NCBI GenBank assembly: GCA_937910255.1
Contig: CALEOQ010000552.1
Span: 1 to 5,887 of the forward strand
Direction: 5' to 3'
DNA: 5,887 bases
From: an uncultured Caulobacteraceae bacterium
GTDB lineage: Bacteria; Pseudomonadota; Alphaproteobacteria; Caulobacterales; Caulobacteraceae
Shown here piece after piece: positions 1 through 5,887 of the stretch. Below the pieces are notes generated by a model that worked only from the letters and a program-made list of their open reading frames with translations, was not told the DNA's origin and did no database searches. Both the position numbers and the translations under genes were made by a program. The first letter of the stretch is position 1, and each line of letters begins with the position of its first letter.

Positions 1-101
1 GGAGGTAAGGGAAGTGAGCAGTAGTGAGGTATAGGTGAGGTGGATACTCTGGATAACCAAATAACAACCAGCTTGTTGTGTCATTGTTTTTTTTTTTTTT
101 T
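1..101. other. Non-genomic read tail with a 15-T run (sequencing artefact)
   Basis: This stretch directly precedes a perfect P7 adapter and ends in 15 consecutive T residues (87-101). On the opposite strand it reads as adapter end, then poly-A, then disordered sequence. That is the usual appearance of a short-insert Illumina read that ran through the adapter and off the end of the molecule. Its composition (G/T/A-rich, moderate GC) is unlike the GC-rich coding DNA that follows, and no gene, RNA or repeat is recognisable. I infer it is sequencing noise carried into the assembly. It should be masked. Confidence 0.9.
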
Positions 102-165
102 CAAGCAGAAGACGGCATACGAGATTACGACGTGACTGGAGTTCAGACGTGTGCTCTTCCGATCT
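102..165 (+). other. Illumina P7 + 6-nt index + TruSeq Read 2 adapter
   Basis: Positions 102-125 match the 24-base Illumina P7 flow-cell sequence exactly. Positions 126-131 (TACGAC) occupy the 6-base index slot. Positions 132-165 match the 34-base TruSeq Read 2 adapter exactly, ending in the ligation-site GCTCTTCCGATCT. The genomic insert therefore starts at 166. Read from a GTG at 78, this adapter translates to a false peptide containing FFFFFQAEDGIRD and VTGVQTCALPI, an adapter-derived signature that turns up in protein databases. The apparent 70-residue ORF at 78-290 is therefore not a gene. Confidence 0.98.
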
Positions 166-249
166 GGCCTGTTCTATGGCGCCTTCGCCCTCAATCTGGC
201 CTTCACCTTCATTCCCGGCCGCACCATGTGGAGCCTATTCTTTGGCTGA
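166..249 (+). CDS. 3' end of an unidentified membrane-protein-like gene (partial)
   Basis: The first genomic bases read in frame as 27 codons ending in TGA at 247-249. They begin GLFYGAFALNLAFTF, continue IPGRTMWSLFFG and then stop. The segment is rich in Phe, Leu, Ala and Gly and looks like the end of a transmembrane helix followed by a short PGR-containing tail. This suggests the C-terminus of a small integral membrane protein. The tail loosely recalls DUF2306/COG5395-type membrane proteins, but that is only an impression and I do not assign the family. It is clearly not the C-terminus of malate dehydrogenase, the gene that precedes sucC in many alphaproteobacteria. The 5' part is lost because the adapter replaces it. 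The reading frame is supported by GC-rich codon use and by ending 127 bp before sucC on the same strand. Confidence 0.55.
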   Translation, partial: GLFYGAFALNLAFTFIPGRTMWSLFFG

Positions 250-294
250 GGCGCCCATGTCACTTTGGTTGGGGCGTGACGTCGGGTTAGCGGG

Positions 295-323
295 TTGCCA
301 CGCTGGGAGGCGGCGCCTATAAG
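295..323 (+). promoter_or_regulatory. Candidate sigma70-type promoter for the suc operon
   Basis: TTGCCA at 295-300 and TATAAG at 318-323 are separated by exactly 17 bp. Each hexamer matches the general sigma70 consensus (TTGACA, TATAAT) at five of six positions. Transcription would start near 329-331, giving a leader of roughly 47 nt before the sucC ATG at 377. It lies in the only intergenic region upstream of the operon, after the stop of the previous gene. The Caulobacter housekeeping consensus differs somewhat from that of E. coli in its -10 region, so activity in the host is an inference. Confidence 0.5.
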
Positions 324-331
324 CCCGAGAA

Positions 332-349
332 CTCGCCGGTCTGGGCGAG
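332..349 (+). other. Short stem-loop in the sucC leader
   Basis: CTCGCC at 332-337 and GGCGAG at 344-349 form a perfect 6-bp inverted repeat with a 6-base loop, starting just after the predicted transcription start. There is no T-tract behind it, so it is not a typical intrinsic terminator. A 5'-end hairpin could protect the mRNA or affect translation. It could equally be chance, since six GC-rich base pairs are common in DNA of this composition. Confidence 0.3.
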
Positions 350-376
350 ACGATTTCAGCGACAAATCGCGGCCTC

Positions 377-1576
377 ATGAACATTCACGAGCATCAAGCC
401 AAAGCCGTCCTCGCAGAGTTCGGCGTGGCGGTCCCGCGCGGCTATGCCGCCCACACGGTCGAAGAGGCCGCCAAGGCCGCCGAGCAGCTGGGAGGCCCGG
501 TCTGGGTCGTCAAATCCCAGATCCATGCCGGCGGACGCGGCAAGGGCCGCTTCGAGGGCCTCGGCCCCGACGCCAAGGGCGGCGTCCGGGTGGTCAAGTC
601 GGCCGCCGACGTGAAGTCCAACGCGCAGGAGATGCTCGGCCGGGTTCTGGTGACGCACCAGACCGGACCCAAGGGCAAGCAGGTCAACCGCCTCTATATC
701 GAAGAAGGCGCGGCCATCGCCCGGGAGCTCTACCTCTCCCTGCTGGTCGACCGCGACACCAGCCGCGTCTCGGTGGTCGCCTCCACCGAAGGCGGCATGG
801 ACATCGAAGAGGTCGCCGCCTCGACCCCTGAAAAGATCATCAGCTTCTCCATTGACCCGGCCACCGGCGTCTTCCCGCACCACGGGCGCAACCTGGCCAA
901 GTCACTGGGCCTGACCGGCGGTCTGGCCAAGGAAGCCGCCACCCTGCTCGGCCAGCTCTATGCGGCGTTCCTCGCCAAGGACATGGAGATGCTCGAGATC
1001 AACCCGCTGATCGTCACCGAGGACGATCATCTGCGGGTGCTGGACGCCAAGGTCAGCTTCGATGGCAATGCGCTGTACCGCCATCCCGACATCGTCGAGC
1101 TGCGCGACACCAGCGAAGAGGACGACAAGGAAATCGAGGCGTCCAAGTACGACCTCTCCTACATCGCGCTGGATGGTGAAATCGGCTGCATGGTCAATGG
1201 CGCGGGCCTGGCCATGGCGACCATGGACATCATCAAGCTCTATGGCGCAGAGCCCGCCAACTTCCTCGACGTGGGCGGCGGCGCCACCAAGGAGAAGGTC
1301 ATCGCGGCCTTCAAGATCATCACCGCCGATCCCAGCGTGAAGGGGATCCTGGTCAATATCTTCGGCGGCATCATGCGCTGCGACATCATCGCCGAGGGCG
1401 TGGTCGAAGCCGTGAAGGAAGTCGGCCTGCAGGTGCCCCTGGTGGTTCGCCTGGAAGGCACCAATGTCGAGCTCGGCAAGCAGATCATCGCCGAGAGCGG
1501 CCTGAACGTCGTGTCCGCCAATGACCTGTCGGACGGCGCGGAAAAAATCGTCAAGGCCGTTCGGGGCGCCGCTTAA
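377..1576 (+). CDS. sucC: Succinyl-CoA synthetase (ADP-forming) beta subunit
   Basis: Beta subunit of succinyl-CoA synthetase, a cytoplasmic TCA-cycle enzyme that converts succinyl-CoA, phosphate and nucleoside diphosphate to succinate, CoA and NTP. The 399 residues follow the family order. An N-terminal ATP-grasp domain contains VVKSQIHAGGRGKG (residues 44-57). The Mg-nucleotide ligands are at EINPL (N209) and LDAK (D223). The C-terminal CoA-ligase domain carries FLDVGGGATKEK (296-307) and FGGIMRCDIIAEG (329-341). N209 and D223 correspond to E. coli N199 and D213. The shift of 10 comes from an insertion after the GRGKG motif (about residues 57-66, with FEGLGPDA), which resembles alphaproteobacterial and mitochondrial SucC forms. 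The start is fixed by the conserved MNIHEHQAK terminus. No strong Shine-Dalgarno is visible upstream. The gene is intact, and its stop overlaps the sucD start. Confidence 0.97.
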   Translation: MNIHEHQAKAVLAEFGVAVPRGYAAHTVEEAAKAAEQLGGPVWVVKSQIHAGGRGKGRFEGLGPDAKGGVRVVKSAADVKSNAQEMLGRVLVTHQTGPKGKQVNRLYIEEGAAIARELYLSLLVDRDTSRVSVVASTEGGMDIEEVAASTPEKIISFSIDPATGVFPHHGRNLAKSLGLTGGLAKEAATLLGQLYAAFLAKDMEMLEINPLIVTEDDHLRVLDAKVSFDGNALYRHPDIVELRDTSEEDDKEIEASKYDLSYIALDGEIGCMVNGAGLAMATMDIIKLYGAEPANFLDVGGGATKEKVIAAFKIITADPSVKGILVNIFGGIMRCDIIAEGVVEAVKEVGLQVPLVVRLEGTNVELGKQIIAESGLNVVSANDLSDGAEKIVKAVRGAA

Positions 1577-2454
1577 TGTCTATCCTCATCGGAAAAGAAA
1601 CCCGCGTCATCTGCCAGGGCATCACCGGCAGCCAGGGCACCTTCCACTCGGAACAGGCCATCGCCTACGGCACCAAGATGGTCGGCGGCGTGACGCCTGG
1701 TAAGGGCGGCTCCACCCATATCGGCCTGCCGGTGTTCGACACCGTCAGCGAGGCGGTCAACCAGACCGGCGCCGAGGCCAGCGTGATCTATGTGCCGCCG
1801 CCGTTCGCCGCGGACTCGATCCTCGAGGCCATCCAGGCCGAGATCCCGCTGATCATCTGCATCACCGAGGGCATCCCGGTGGCCGACATGGTCAAGGTCA
1901 AGCGCGCCCTGTCGGGCTCCAAGTCCCGCCTGATCGGCCCCAACTGCCCCGGCGTCCTGACCCCGGACGAGTGCAAGATCGGCATCATGCCGGGAAATAT
2001 CTTCAAGCGCGGCTCGGTGGGTGTTGTCTCCCGCTCGGGCACGCTTACCTACGAAGCTGTGTTTCAGACCACGCAGGTGGGCTTGGGCCAGACCACGGCC
2101 GTCGGCATCGGCGGCGACCCGGTCAAGGGCACCGAGTTCATCGACGTGCTTCAGATGTTCCTCGACGACGACGAGACCGAGTCGATCATCATGATCGGCG
2201 AGATCGGCGGCGCAGCCGAGGAAGCGGCGGCGGAATTCATCAAGAATTCACCGAAGAAGAAGCCTATGGTCGGATTCATCGCGGGACGCACCGCCCCCCC
2301 CGGGCGGCGGATGGGTCACGCGGGCGCAATCATCTCGGGTGGCAAGGGCGGCGCCGAGGACAAGATCGCGGCGATGGAAGATGCGGGCATCCGCGTCTCG
2401 CCCTCTCCGGCGAAACTTGGCGAAACCCTGCTCCAGGTGCTCAAGGGCGCCTGA
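1576..2454 (+). CDS. sucD: Succinyl-CoA synthetase (ADP-forming) alpha subunit
   Basis: Alpha subunit of succinyl-CoA synthetase, which binds CoA and carries the phosphohistidine intermediate. It works with the SucC beta subunit in the cytoplasm. The 292 residues compare with about 289 in E. coli. Visible motifs are the CoA-binding Rossmann segment GITGSQGTFH (15-24), GGVTPGKGG (37-45), GPNCPGV (121-127), GEIGG (208-212, with the E209 that positions the histidine) and the active-site loop GHAGAI (247-252, phosphohistidine H248). The ATG shares its A with the sucC stop (TAATG), which suggests translational coupling and matched subunit production. A GGGGCG tract at 1563-1568, 7 bases before the ATG, may serve as a weak ribosome-binding site. 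An 8-C run at 2294-2301 is read through in frame, so the gene is intact. Confidence 0.97.
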   Translation: MSILIGKETRVICQGITGSQGTFHSEQAIAYGTKMVGGVTPGKGGSTHIGLPVFDTVSEAVNQTGAEASVIYVPPPFAADSILEAIQAEIPLIICITEGIPVADMVKVKRALSGSKSRLIGPNCPGVLTPDECKIGIMPGNIFKRGSVGVVSRSGTLTYEAVFQTTQVGLGQTTAVGIGGDPVKGTEFIDVLQMFLDDDETESIIMIGEIGGAAEEAAAEFIKNSPKKKPMVGFIAGRTAPPGRRMGHAGAIISGGKGGAEDKIAAMEDAGIRVSPSPAKLGETLLQVLKGA

Positions 2455-2467
2455 CACAATCAAGCGT

Positions 2468-2482
2468 ATGGCGGTCCGCCGT
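2468..2482 (+). other. Small stem-loop in the sucD-sucA spacer
   Basis: ATGGCG (2468-2473) can pair with CGCCGT (2477-2482) across a 3-base loop, as six pairs including one T-G wobble. It lies 13 bases after the sucD stop, within the 75-bp spacer before sucA. A pyrimidine-rich stretch follows, but there is no T-run, so it is at most a weak attenuator or an mRNA-processing or stabilising element. Chance occurrence is quite possible. I see no promoter in this spacer, which favours cotranscription of sucA with sucCD. Confidence 0.25.
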
Positions 2483-2517
2483 CGGCTCCTCTCACCAAGA
2501 AGCTTCGCGGGCCGTCT

Positions 2518-2522
2518 GGAAG
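2518..2522 (+). promoter_or_regulatory. Ribosome-binding site of sucA
   Basis: GGAAG at 2518-2522 lies 7 bases before the ATG at 2530, a normal Shine-Dalgarno spacing. A second GGAAG copy at 2524-2528 is only one base from the ATG and is too close to act for this start. The first copy supports choosing 2530 as the sucA start. Confidence 0.6.
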
Positions 2523-2529
2523 CGGAAGC

Positions 2530-5481
2530 ATGGCGGACGACGCAGGTCTGATTAACGAGGTTCTCGCCGAGACCTCGTTCCTTTATGGCGGCAACCTGGC
2601 CTTCGTAGAGGATCTCTACGCCCAGTGGGCGGAGAACCCCGGCGCGGTGGAGCCTTCGTGGCGGGCCTTCTTCGCCTCGCTCCACGAGCGGGCCGAGGAG
2701 ATCAAGCAGGCCGCCGCCAAGCCCGGCTGGGTCCGCCCCGACGCGCCATCCGCGCGGCCTGAGTGGCTTTCGGCCCTGGACGGGCTCTGGCCCGCGGTGG
2801 AAGCCAAGCTCGAAAAGAAGGTGGCCGAGCGCGCCCCGGCCGCCTCCACCGATGCGGTCCGCGCCGCCACCCTGGATTCCCTGCGCGCCATCATGATGAT
2901 CCGGGCCTACCGGATGCGCGGCCATCTGCGGGCCAATCTCGACCCGCTGGGCATCGCCATCGTGCCCGGCGACGCCAGCGAGCTGGACCCGGCCTCGTAC
3001 GGCTTCACCGAGGCCGACTACGACCGGCCGGTCTTCCTGGACTACGTCCTGGGTCTAGAGACCTCCACGATCCGCGAAATCCTCGACATCCTGCGGCGCA
3101 CCTACTGCGGCGACGTGGGCGTGCAGTACATGCACATCTCCGATCCGATCCAGAAGGCCTGGATGCAGGAGCGGATCGAGGGCCGCGACAAGGAGATCGA
3201 GTTCACCGAGAAGGGCAAGATCGCCATTCTCAAGAAGCTGATCGAGGCCGAGGGCTTCGAACGCTTCCTGCACCGCCGCTTCCCCGGCACCAAGCGCTTT
3301 GGCCTGGACGGCGGCGAGGCCATGGTCCCGGCGCTCGAACAGATCATCAAGCGCGGCGGCGCCCTGGGCGTCCGCGACATCGTGCTGGGCATGCCCCACC
3401 GGGGTCGCCTGAACGTGTTGGCCGCGGTGATGGGCAAGCCCTACCAGGTCATCTTCCACGAATTCCAGGGCGGCTCGTCCCTGCCCACCGACATCGAGGG
3501 CTCGGGCGACGTCAAATATCACCTGGGCGCCTCGTCCGACCGCAGCTTCGACGGCAATTCGGTCCACCTGTCGCTGACCGCCAATCCCAGCCACCTGGAA
3601 ATCGTCAATCCGGTGGTGATCGGCAAGGCCCGCGCCAAGCAGGCCTTCACCCTGCGGGAAAACCCCGAGGCCGGCCGCGGCCATGTGCTGCCCCTGCTGT
3701 TGCACGGGGACGCGGCCTTCGCCGGCCAGGGCGTGGTGGCCGAGTGTTTCGCGCTGTCGGGCCTCAAGGGCTACGGCGTCGGCGGCTCGATCCACTTCAT
3801 CGTCAACAACCAGATCGGCTTCACCACCAGCCCGAAGAACAGCCGCTCTTCGCCCTATCCGTCCGACGTGGCCCTGATGGTCGAGGCGCCGATCTTCCAC
3901 GTGAACGGGGACGACCCCGAGGCCGTGGTCTTCGCCGCCAAGGTGGCCACCGAGTTCCGCCAGCAGTTCGGCAAGGACGTGGTCATCGACATGTTCTGCT
4001 ACCGGCGGTTCGGTCATAACGAGGGCGACGACCCGACGATGACCCAGCCCCTGATGTACGCCAAGATCAAGGGCCACCCCTCGACGCGGGAGATCTACAC
4101 CCAGCGCCTGATCGACGAGAAGGTTGTCACGGCCGAGGAGGTGGACGGCTGGATCGCCGAGTTCGCCGACTTCCTCGACAAGGAATTCGACGCCGGCAAG
4201 GACTACAAGGCCAACAAGGCCGACTGGCTGGACGGCAAGTGGTCGGGCCTGACCCTGCCCACCACCGAGGACCGCCGCGGCGACACGGCTGTGCCGCTGC
4301 AGAAGCTGCTGGACCTCGGGCGCAAGATCACCGCGACGCCGGAACGCATCGCCGTCCACAAGACCGTGGCCCGGGTGCTGCAGACGCGGCGCGACGCCAT
4401 CGAAAGCGGCGAGGGCCTGGACTGGGCCACCGCCGAGCACCTGGCCTTCGCCACCCTGCTGGACGAAGGCTATCCGGTGCGCCTGTCGGGCCAGGACAGC
4501 GCCCGGGGCACCTTCACCCAGCGCCACTCGGCCCTGATCGACCAGAAGACCGAGGAAACCTACTTCCCGCTGCGCAACCTCTCGCCGACCCAGGCCCACT
4601 TCGAGGTGCTGGATTCGGCCCTGTCTGAAGAGGCGGTGCTCGGTTTCGAATACGGCTTCTCCCTGGCCGAGCCGCGGACCCTGACCCTGTGGGAGGCCCA
4701 GTTCGGGGACTTCACCAACGGCGCCCAGGTGGTCATCGACCAGTTCATCTCGTCGGGCGAACGCAAGTGGCTGCGGATGAGCGGCCTGGTGATGCTGTTG
4801 CCCCACGGCTATGAGGGCCAGGGTCCGGAGCACTCGTCGGCCCGGCTCGAGCGGTTCCTGCAGTCCTGCGCCGAGGACAATATGCAGGTGGCCAACTGCA
4901 CCACCCCGGCCAACTATTTCCACATTCTGCGCCGCCAGCTGCTGCGGGAGTTCCGCAAGCCGCTGATCCTGATGACGCCCAAGAGCCTGCTGCGGCACAA
5001 GAAGGCCGTCTCGCGCCTCACCGACATGTCGGAGGGCTCGTCCTTCCACCGGGTGCTGCTGGACGACGCCGAGCGGGGCGAGAACACTACGGTCAGCCTC
5101 GTCCCCGACGACAAGATCCGCCGGGTCATCCTGTGCTCGGGCAAGGTCTATTACGACCTGCTGGAGGCCCGGGAGGCCAAGGGGATCAATGACGTCTACA
5201 TCCTGCGCCTGGAGCAGTTCTATCCCTGGCCGGTGAAGTCGCTGTCCAACGAACTCAAGCGTTTCAAGGACGCCGAGCTGGTCTGGTGCCAGGAAGAGCC
5301 CAAGAATATGGGCGGCTGGACCTTCGTCGATCCGTGGCTGGAGCTGACCCTGGAGCGTCTGGACGTCAAGACCCGCCGCGCCCGCTATGTGGGCCGTCCG
5401 GCCTCGGCCTCCACGGCCGCCGGCCTGATGAGCCGCCACCTGGCCGAGCTTGAAACCTTCCTCAACGAAGCCTTCGCCTAG
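2530..5481 (+). CDS. sucA: 2-oxoglutarate dehydrogenase E1 component (E1o)
   Basis: Thiamine-diphosphate-dependent E1 of the 2-oxoglutarate dehydrogenase complex. It decarboxylates 2-oxoglutarate and transfers the succinyl group to the lipoyl arm of SucB in the cytoplasm. The 983 residues exceed E. coli SucA (933) and fit alphaproteobacterial homologues. The N-terminal segment TSFLYGGNLAFVEDLY (15-30) is the E1o-type tail that contacts the E2 core. Next come GMPHRGRLN (287-295, H290 equivalent to E. coli H260), YHLGASSDR (H331), the ThDP-Mg motif from GDAAFAGQG (D394) to NNQIGF (426-431) and RRFGHNEGDDP (H496). The transketolase-like pyrimidine domain has ARGTFTQRHS (658-667), EAQFGDF (722-728) and HGYEGQGPEHSSARLE (759-774). 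The C-terminal domain has WCQEEPKNMGGW (919-930). There is no fused E2-like domain such as actinobacterial KGD has. All key residues are present. Confidence 0.97.
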   Translation: MADDAGLINEVLAETSFLYGGNLAFVEDLYAQWAENPGAVEPSWRAFFASLHERAEEIKQAAAKPGWVRPDAPSARPEWLSALDGLWPAVEAKLEKKVAERAPAASTDAVRAATLDSLRAIMMIRAYRMRGHLRANLDPLGIAIVPGDASELDPASYGFTEADYDRPVFLDYVLGLETSTIREILDILRRTYCGDVGVQYMHISDPIQKAWMQERIEGRDKEIEFTEKGKIAILKKLIEAEGFERFLHRRFPGTKRFGLDGGEAMVPALEQIIKRGGALGVRDIVLGMPHRGRLNVLAAVMGKPYQVIFHEFQGGSSLPTDIEGSGDVKYHLGASSDRSFDGNSVHLSLTANPSHLEIVNPVVIGKARAKQAFTLRENPEAGRGHVLPLLLHGDAAFAGQGVVAECFALSGLKGYGVGGSIHFIVNNQIGFTTSPKNSRSSPYPSDVALMVEAPIFHVNGDDPEAVVFAAKVATEFRQQFGKDVVIDMFCYRRFGHNEGDDPTMTQPLMYAKIKGHPSTREIYTQRLIDEKVVTAEEVDGWIAEFADFLDKEFDAGKDYKANKADWLDGKWSGLTLPTTEDRRGDTAVPLQKLLDLGRKITATPERIAVHKTVARVLQTRRDAIESGEGLDWATAEHLAFATLLDEGYPVRLSGQDSARGTFTQRHSALIDQKTEETYFPLRNLSPTQAHFEVLDSALSEEAVLGFEYGFSLAEPRTLTLWEAQFGDFTNGAQVVIDQFISSGERKWLRMSGLVMLLPHGYEGQGPEHSSARLERFLQSCAEDNMQVANCTTPANYFHILRRQLLREFRKPLILMTPKSLLRHKKAVSRLTDMSEGSSFHRVLLDDAERGENTTVSLVPDDKIRRVILCSGKVYYDLLEAREAKGINDVYILRLEQFYPWPVKSLSNELKRFKDAELVWCQEEPKNMGGWTFVDPWLELTLERLDVKTRRARYVGRPASASTAAGLMSRHLAELETFLNEAFA

Positions 5482-5513
5482 GGCGTCGTTCGTCTAAAGA
5501 ACTGAATAAGAAC

Positions 5514-5517
5514 AGGA
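5514..5517 (+). promoter_or_regulatory. Ribosome-binding site of sucB
   Basis: AGGA at 5514-5517 precedes the sucB ATG (5528) by 10 bases in an A-rich stretch of the 46-bp sucA-sucB spacer. This is a modest but acceptable Shine-Dalgarno, and it supports the start that gives the conserved lipoyl-domain N-terminus MADIMTPALGESV. I see no terminator or promoter in the spacer. Confidence 0.5.
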
Positions 5518-5527
5518 ACCTACCACT

Positions 5528-5818
5528 ATGGCCGACATCATGACCCCCGCCCTGGGCGAGTCCGTCACCGAGGCGACGGTGGCGCGCTGGACCAAGAAGG
5601 CAGGCGATGCCGTCCGCAAGGATGAGATCCTGGTGGAGCTGGAGACCGACAAGGTCAGCCTGGAAGTCGCCGCTCCGGCCGACGGCGTGCTGAGCGAAAT
5701 CCTGGCCGGCGAAGGCGATACGGTCGAGCCGGGCACGGTGTTGGGCAAGATGTCCGAAGGCGGCGCGGCCGCTGCTCCCGCCAAGGCCGAAGCGCCCAAG
5801 GCCGAGGCCCCCCAGGCC
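5528..5818 (+). CDS. sucB: Dihydrolipoamide succinyltransferase E2o, N-terminal part (truncated by contig end)
   Basis: E2 of the 2-oxoglutarate dehydrogenase complex, which takes the succinyl group from SucA on its lipoyl arm and passes it to CoA. Only about 97 residues are genomic. They contain the complete N-terminal lipoyl domain (about 2-76), with MTPALGESVTEATVARW and the lipoylation motif ETDKVSLEV (lipoyl-lysine K42). The start of the Ala/Pro/Lys-rich flexible linker follows (about 77-97, KAEAPKAEAPQA). The E3-binding and catalytic domains are missing because adapter sequence takes over at about 5819. The frame stays open to a TAG at 5870-5872 only through adapter DNA, so the tail ARRAGKECRSRLSP is false. 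The lipoyl domain and its place after sucA make sucB much more likely than a pyruvate dehydrogenase E2. Confidence 0.93.
5783..5818 (+). repeat. 15-bp tandem repeats in the sucB linker
   Basis: Two in-frame 15-bp units at 5783-5797 and 5798-5812 each encode KAEAP and differ at only two third-codon positions. A degenerate third unit (CAG GCC) starts at 5813 and runs into the adapter junction. Such Ala/Pro/Lys repeats are normal in the mobile linkers of E2 proteins. Here they sit exactly where the contig stops being genomic. Confidence 0.7.
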
Positions 5819-5876
5819 AGCTCGGAAGCGCGTCGTGCAGGGAAAGAGTGTAGATCTCGGTTGTCGCCGTAGCCTT
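5819..5876 (-). other. Illumina TruSeq universal (P5/Read 1) adapter, reverse complement, diverged
   Basis: Aligned without gaps, these 58 bases match the reverse complement of the TruSeq universal adapter at 52 positions. The longest exact block is the 23 bases at 5839-5861, including GGGAAAGAGTGTAGATCTCG. Mismatches fall at 5821, 5829, 5838, 5862, 5872 and 5874, so the copy looks like low-quality read-through. The remaining 5877-5887 (AAACAACCACC) is a read tail with no content. On the minus strand the adapter encodes a false peptide with EIYTLSLHDALP, and on the plus strand RRAGKECRSR; both are adapter-derived protein signatures. The boundary may be a few bases off, because 5819-5838 carries three mismatches. 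Confidence 0.95.
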
Positions 5877-5887
5877 AAACAACCACC

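Noticed and set aside
87..101. Poly-T run as a transcription terminator or homopolymer element
   Set aside because: It directly abuts the P7 adapter end, which fits a read-through poly-A/T tail. No stem precedes it.
250..294. Terminator for the upstream membrane-protein gene
   Set aside because: Only imperfect pairing (CGCCC with GGGCG over a long loop) is possible, and no T-tract follows.
250..376. Possible riboswitch or suc-type regulatory RNA upstream of sucC
   Set aside because: Conserved RNA motifs are known upstream of suc genes in other proteobacterial groups, but I see only one 6-bp hairpin here and no recognisable motif, and the predicted leader is only about 47 nt.
295..831. 178-codon plus-strand frame starting in the sucC leader
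   Set aside because: It overlaps sucC in another frame and gives an Arg/Gly-rich product with no family features, while the sucC frame is certain.
2294..2301. Run of eight C in sucD as a possible frameshift error
   Set aside because: The frame is intact across it. The downstream residues GHAGAI and GGKGGAEDKIAAMEDAG match the family, so no base is missing or added.
2763..4019. 418-codon plus-strand open frame inside sucA
   Set aside because: It is an out-of-frame shadow of sucA with a low-complexity Arg/Gly/Pro-rich product and no motifs.
3055..5439. Very long minus-strand open frame (794 codons) opposite sucA
   Set aside because: It lies entirely antisense to an intact, motif-complete sucA. 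Its composition is what the complement of GC-rich codons gives, and it has no recognisable domain. Long antisense frames are expected in such DNA.
5482..5527. Hairpin or terminator between sucA and sucB
   Set aside because: Only a 4-bp GTTC/GAAC match with a 7-base loop is present and no T-run follows. The spacer is best read as an intra-operon gap with a ribosome-binding site.

Overview
This window is a GC-rich alphaproteobacterial chromosomal fragment, most like Caulobacterales (Caulobacter/Phenylobacterium/Brevundimonas type) judging by the SucC, SucD and SucA protein sequences. It carries a TCA-cycle operon. Both ends are capped by Illumina library adapter, so it is almost certainly a draft or metagenomic contig that was not adapter-trimmed. 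Only about positions 166-5818 are biological DNA; the taxonomic placement is inferred from memory of the families, not from a search.

Layout: 1-101 is non-genomic junk ending in a 15-T run. 102-165 is a perfect P7 / 6-base index / Read 2 adapter. 166-249 is the last 27 codons of an unidentified membrane-protein-like gene. 250-376 is an intergenic region with a good candidate sigma70-type promoter (TTGCCA, 17 bp, TATAAG) and a short leader hairpin. Then come sucC (377-1576), sucD (1576-2454, overlapping sucC by one base), sucA (2530-5481) and the 5' end of sucB (5528 to about 5818). 5819-5876 is a diverged copy of the other adapter (reverse complement of the TruSeq universal/P5 adapter), followed by 11 bases of tail.

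The genes make the two consecutive enzymes around succinyl-CoA. SucA (E1o) and SucB (E2o), with an E3 lipoamide dehydrogenase not seen here, convert 2-oxoglutarate to succinyl-CoA. SucC and SucD then convert succinyl-CoA to succinate with formation of a nucleoside triphosphate. All three complete proteins have normal length and intact catalytic motifs.

I found no new biological system. The most striking signals are artefacts: the two adapter ends and the false peptides they encode, of a kind that recurs in protein databases. Second-tier points are the promoter and leader of sucC, a non-mdh neighbour upstream, and the 15-bp repeats in the sucB linker where the contig breaks.
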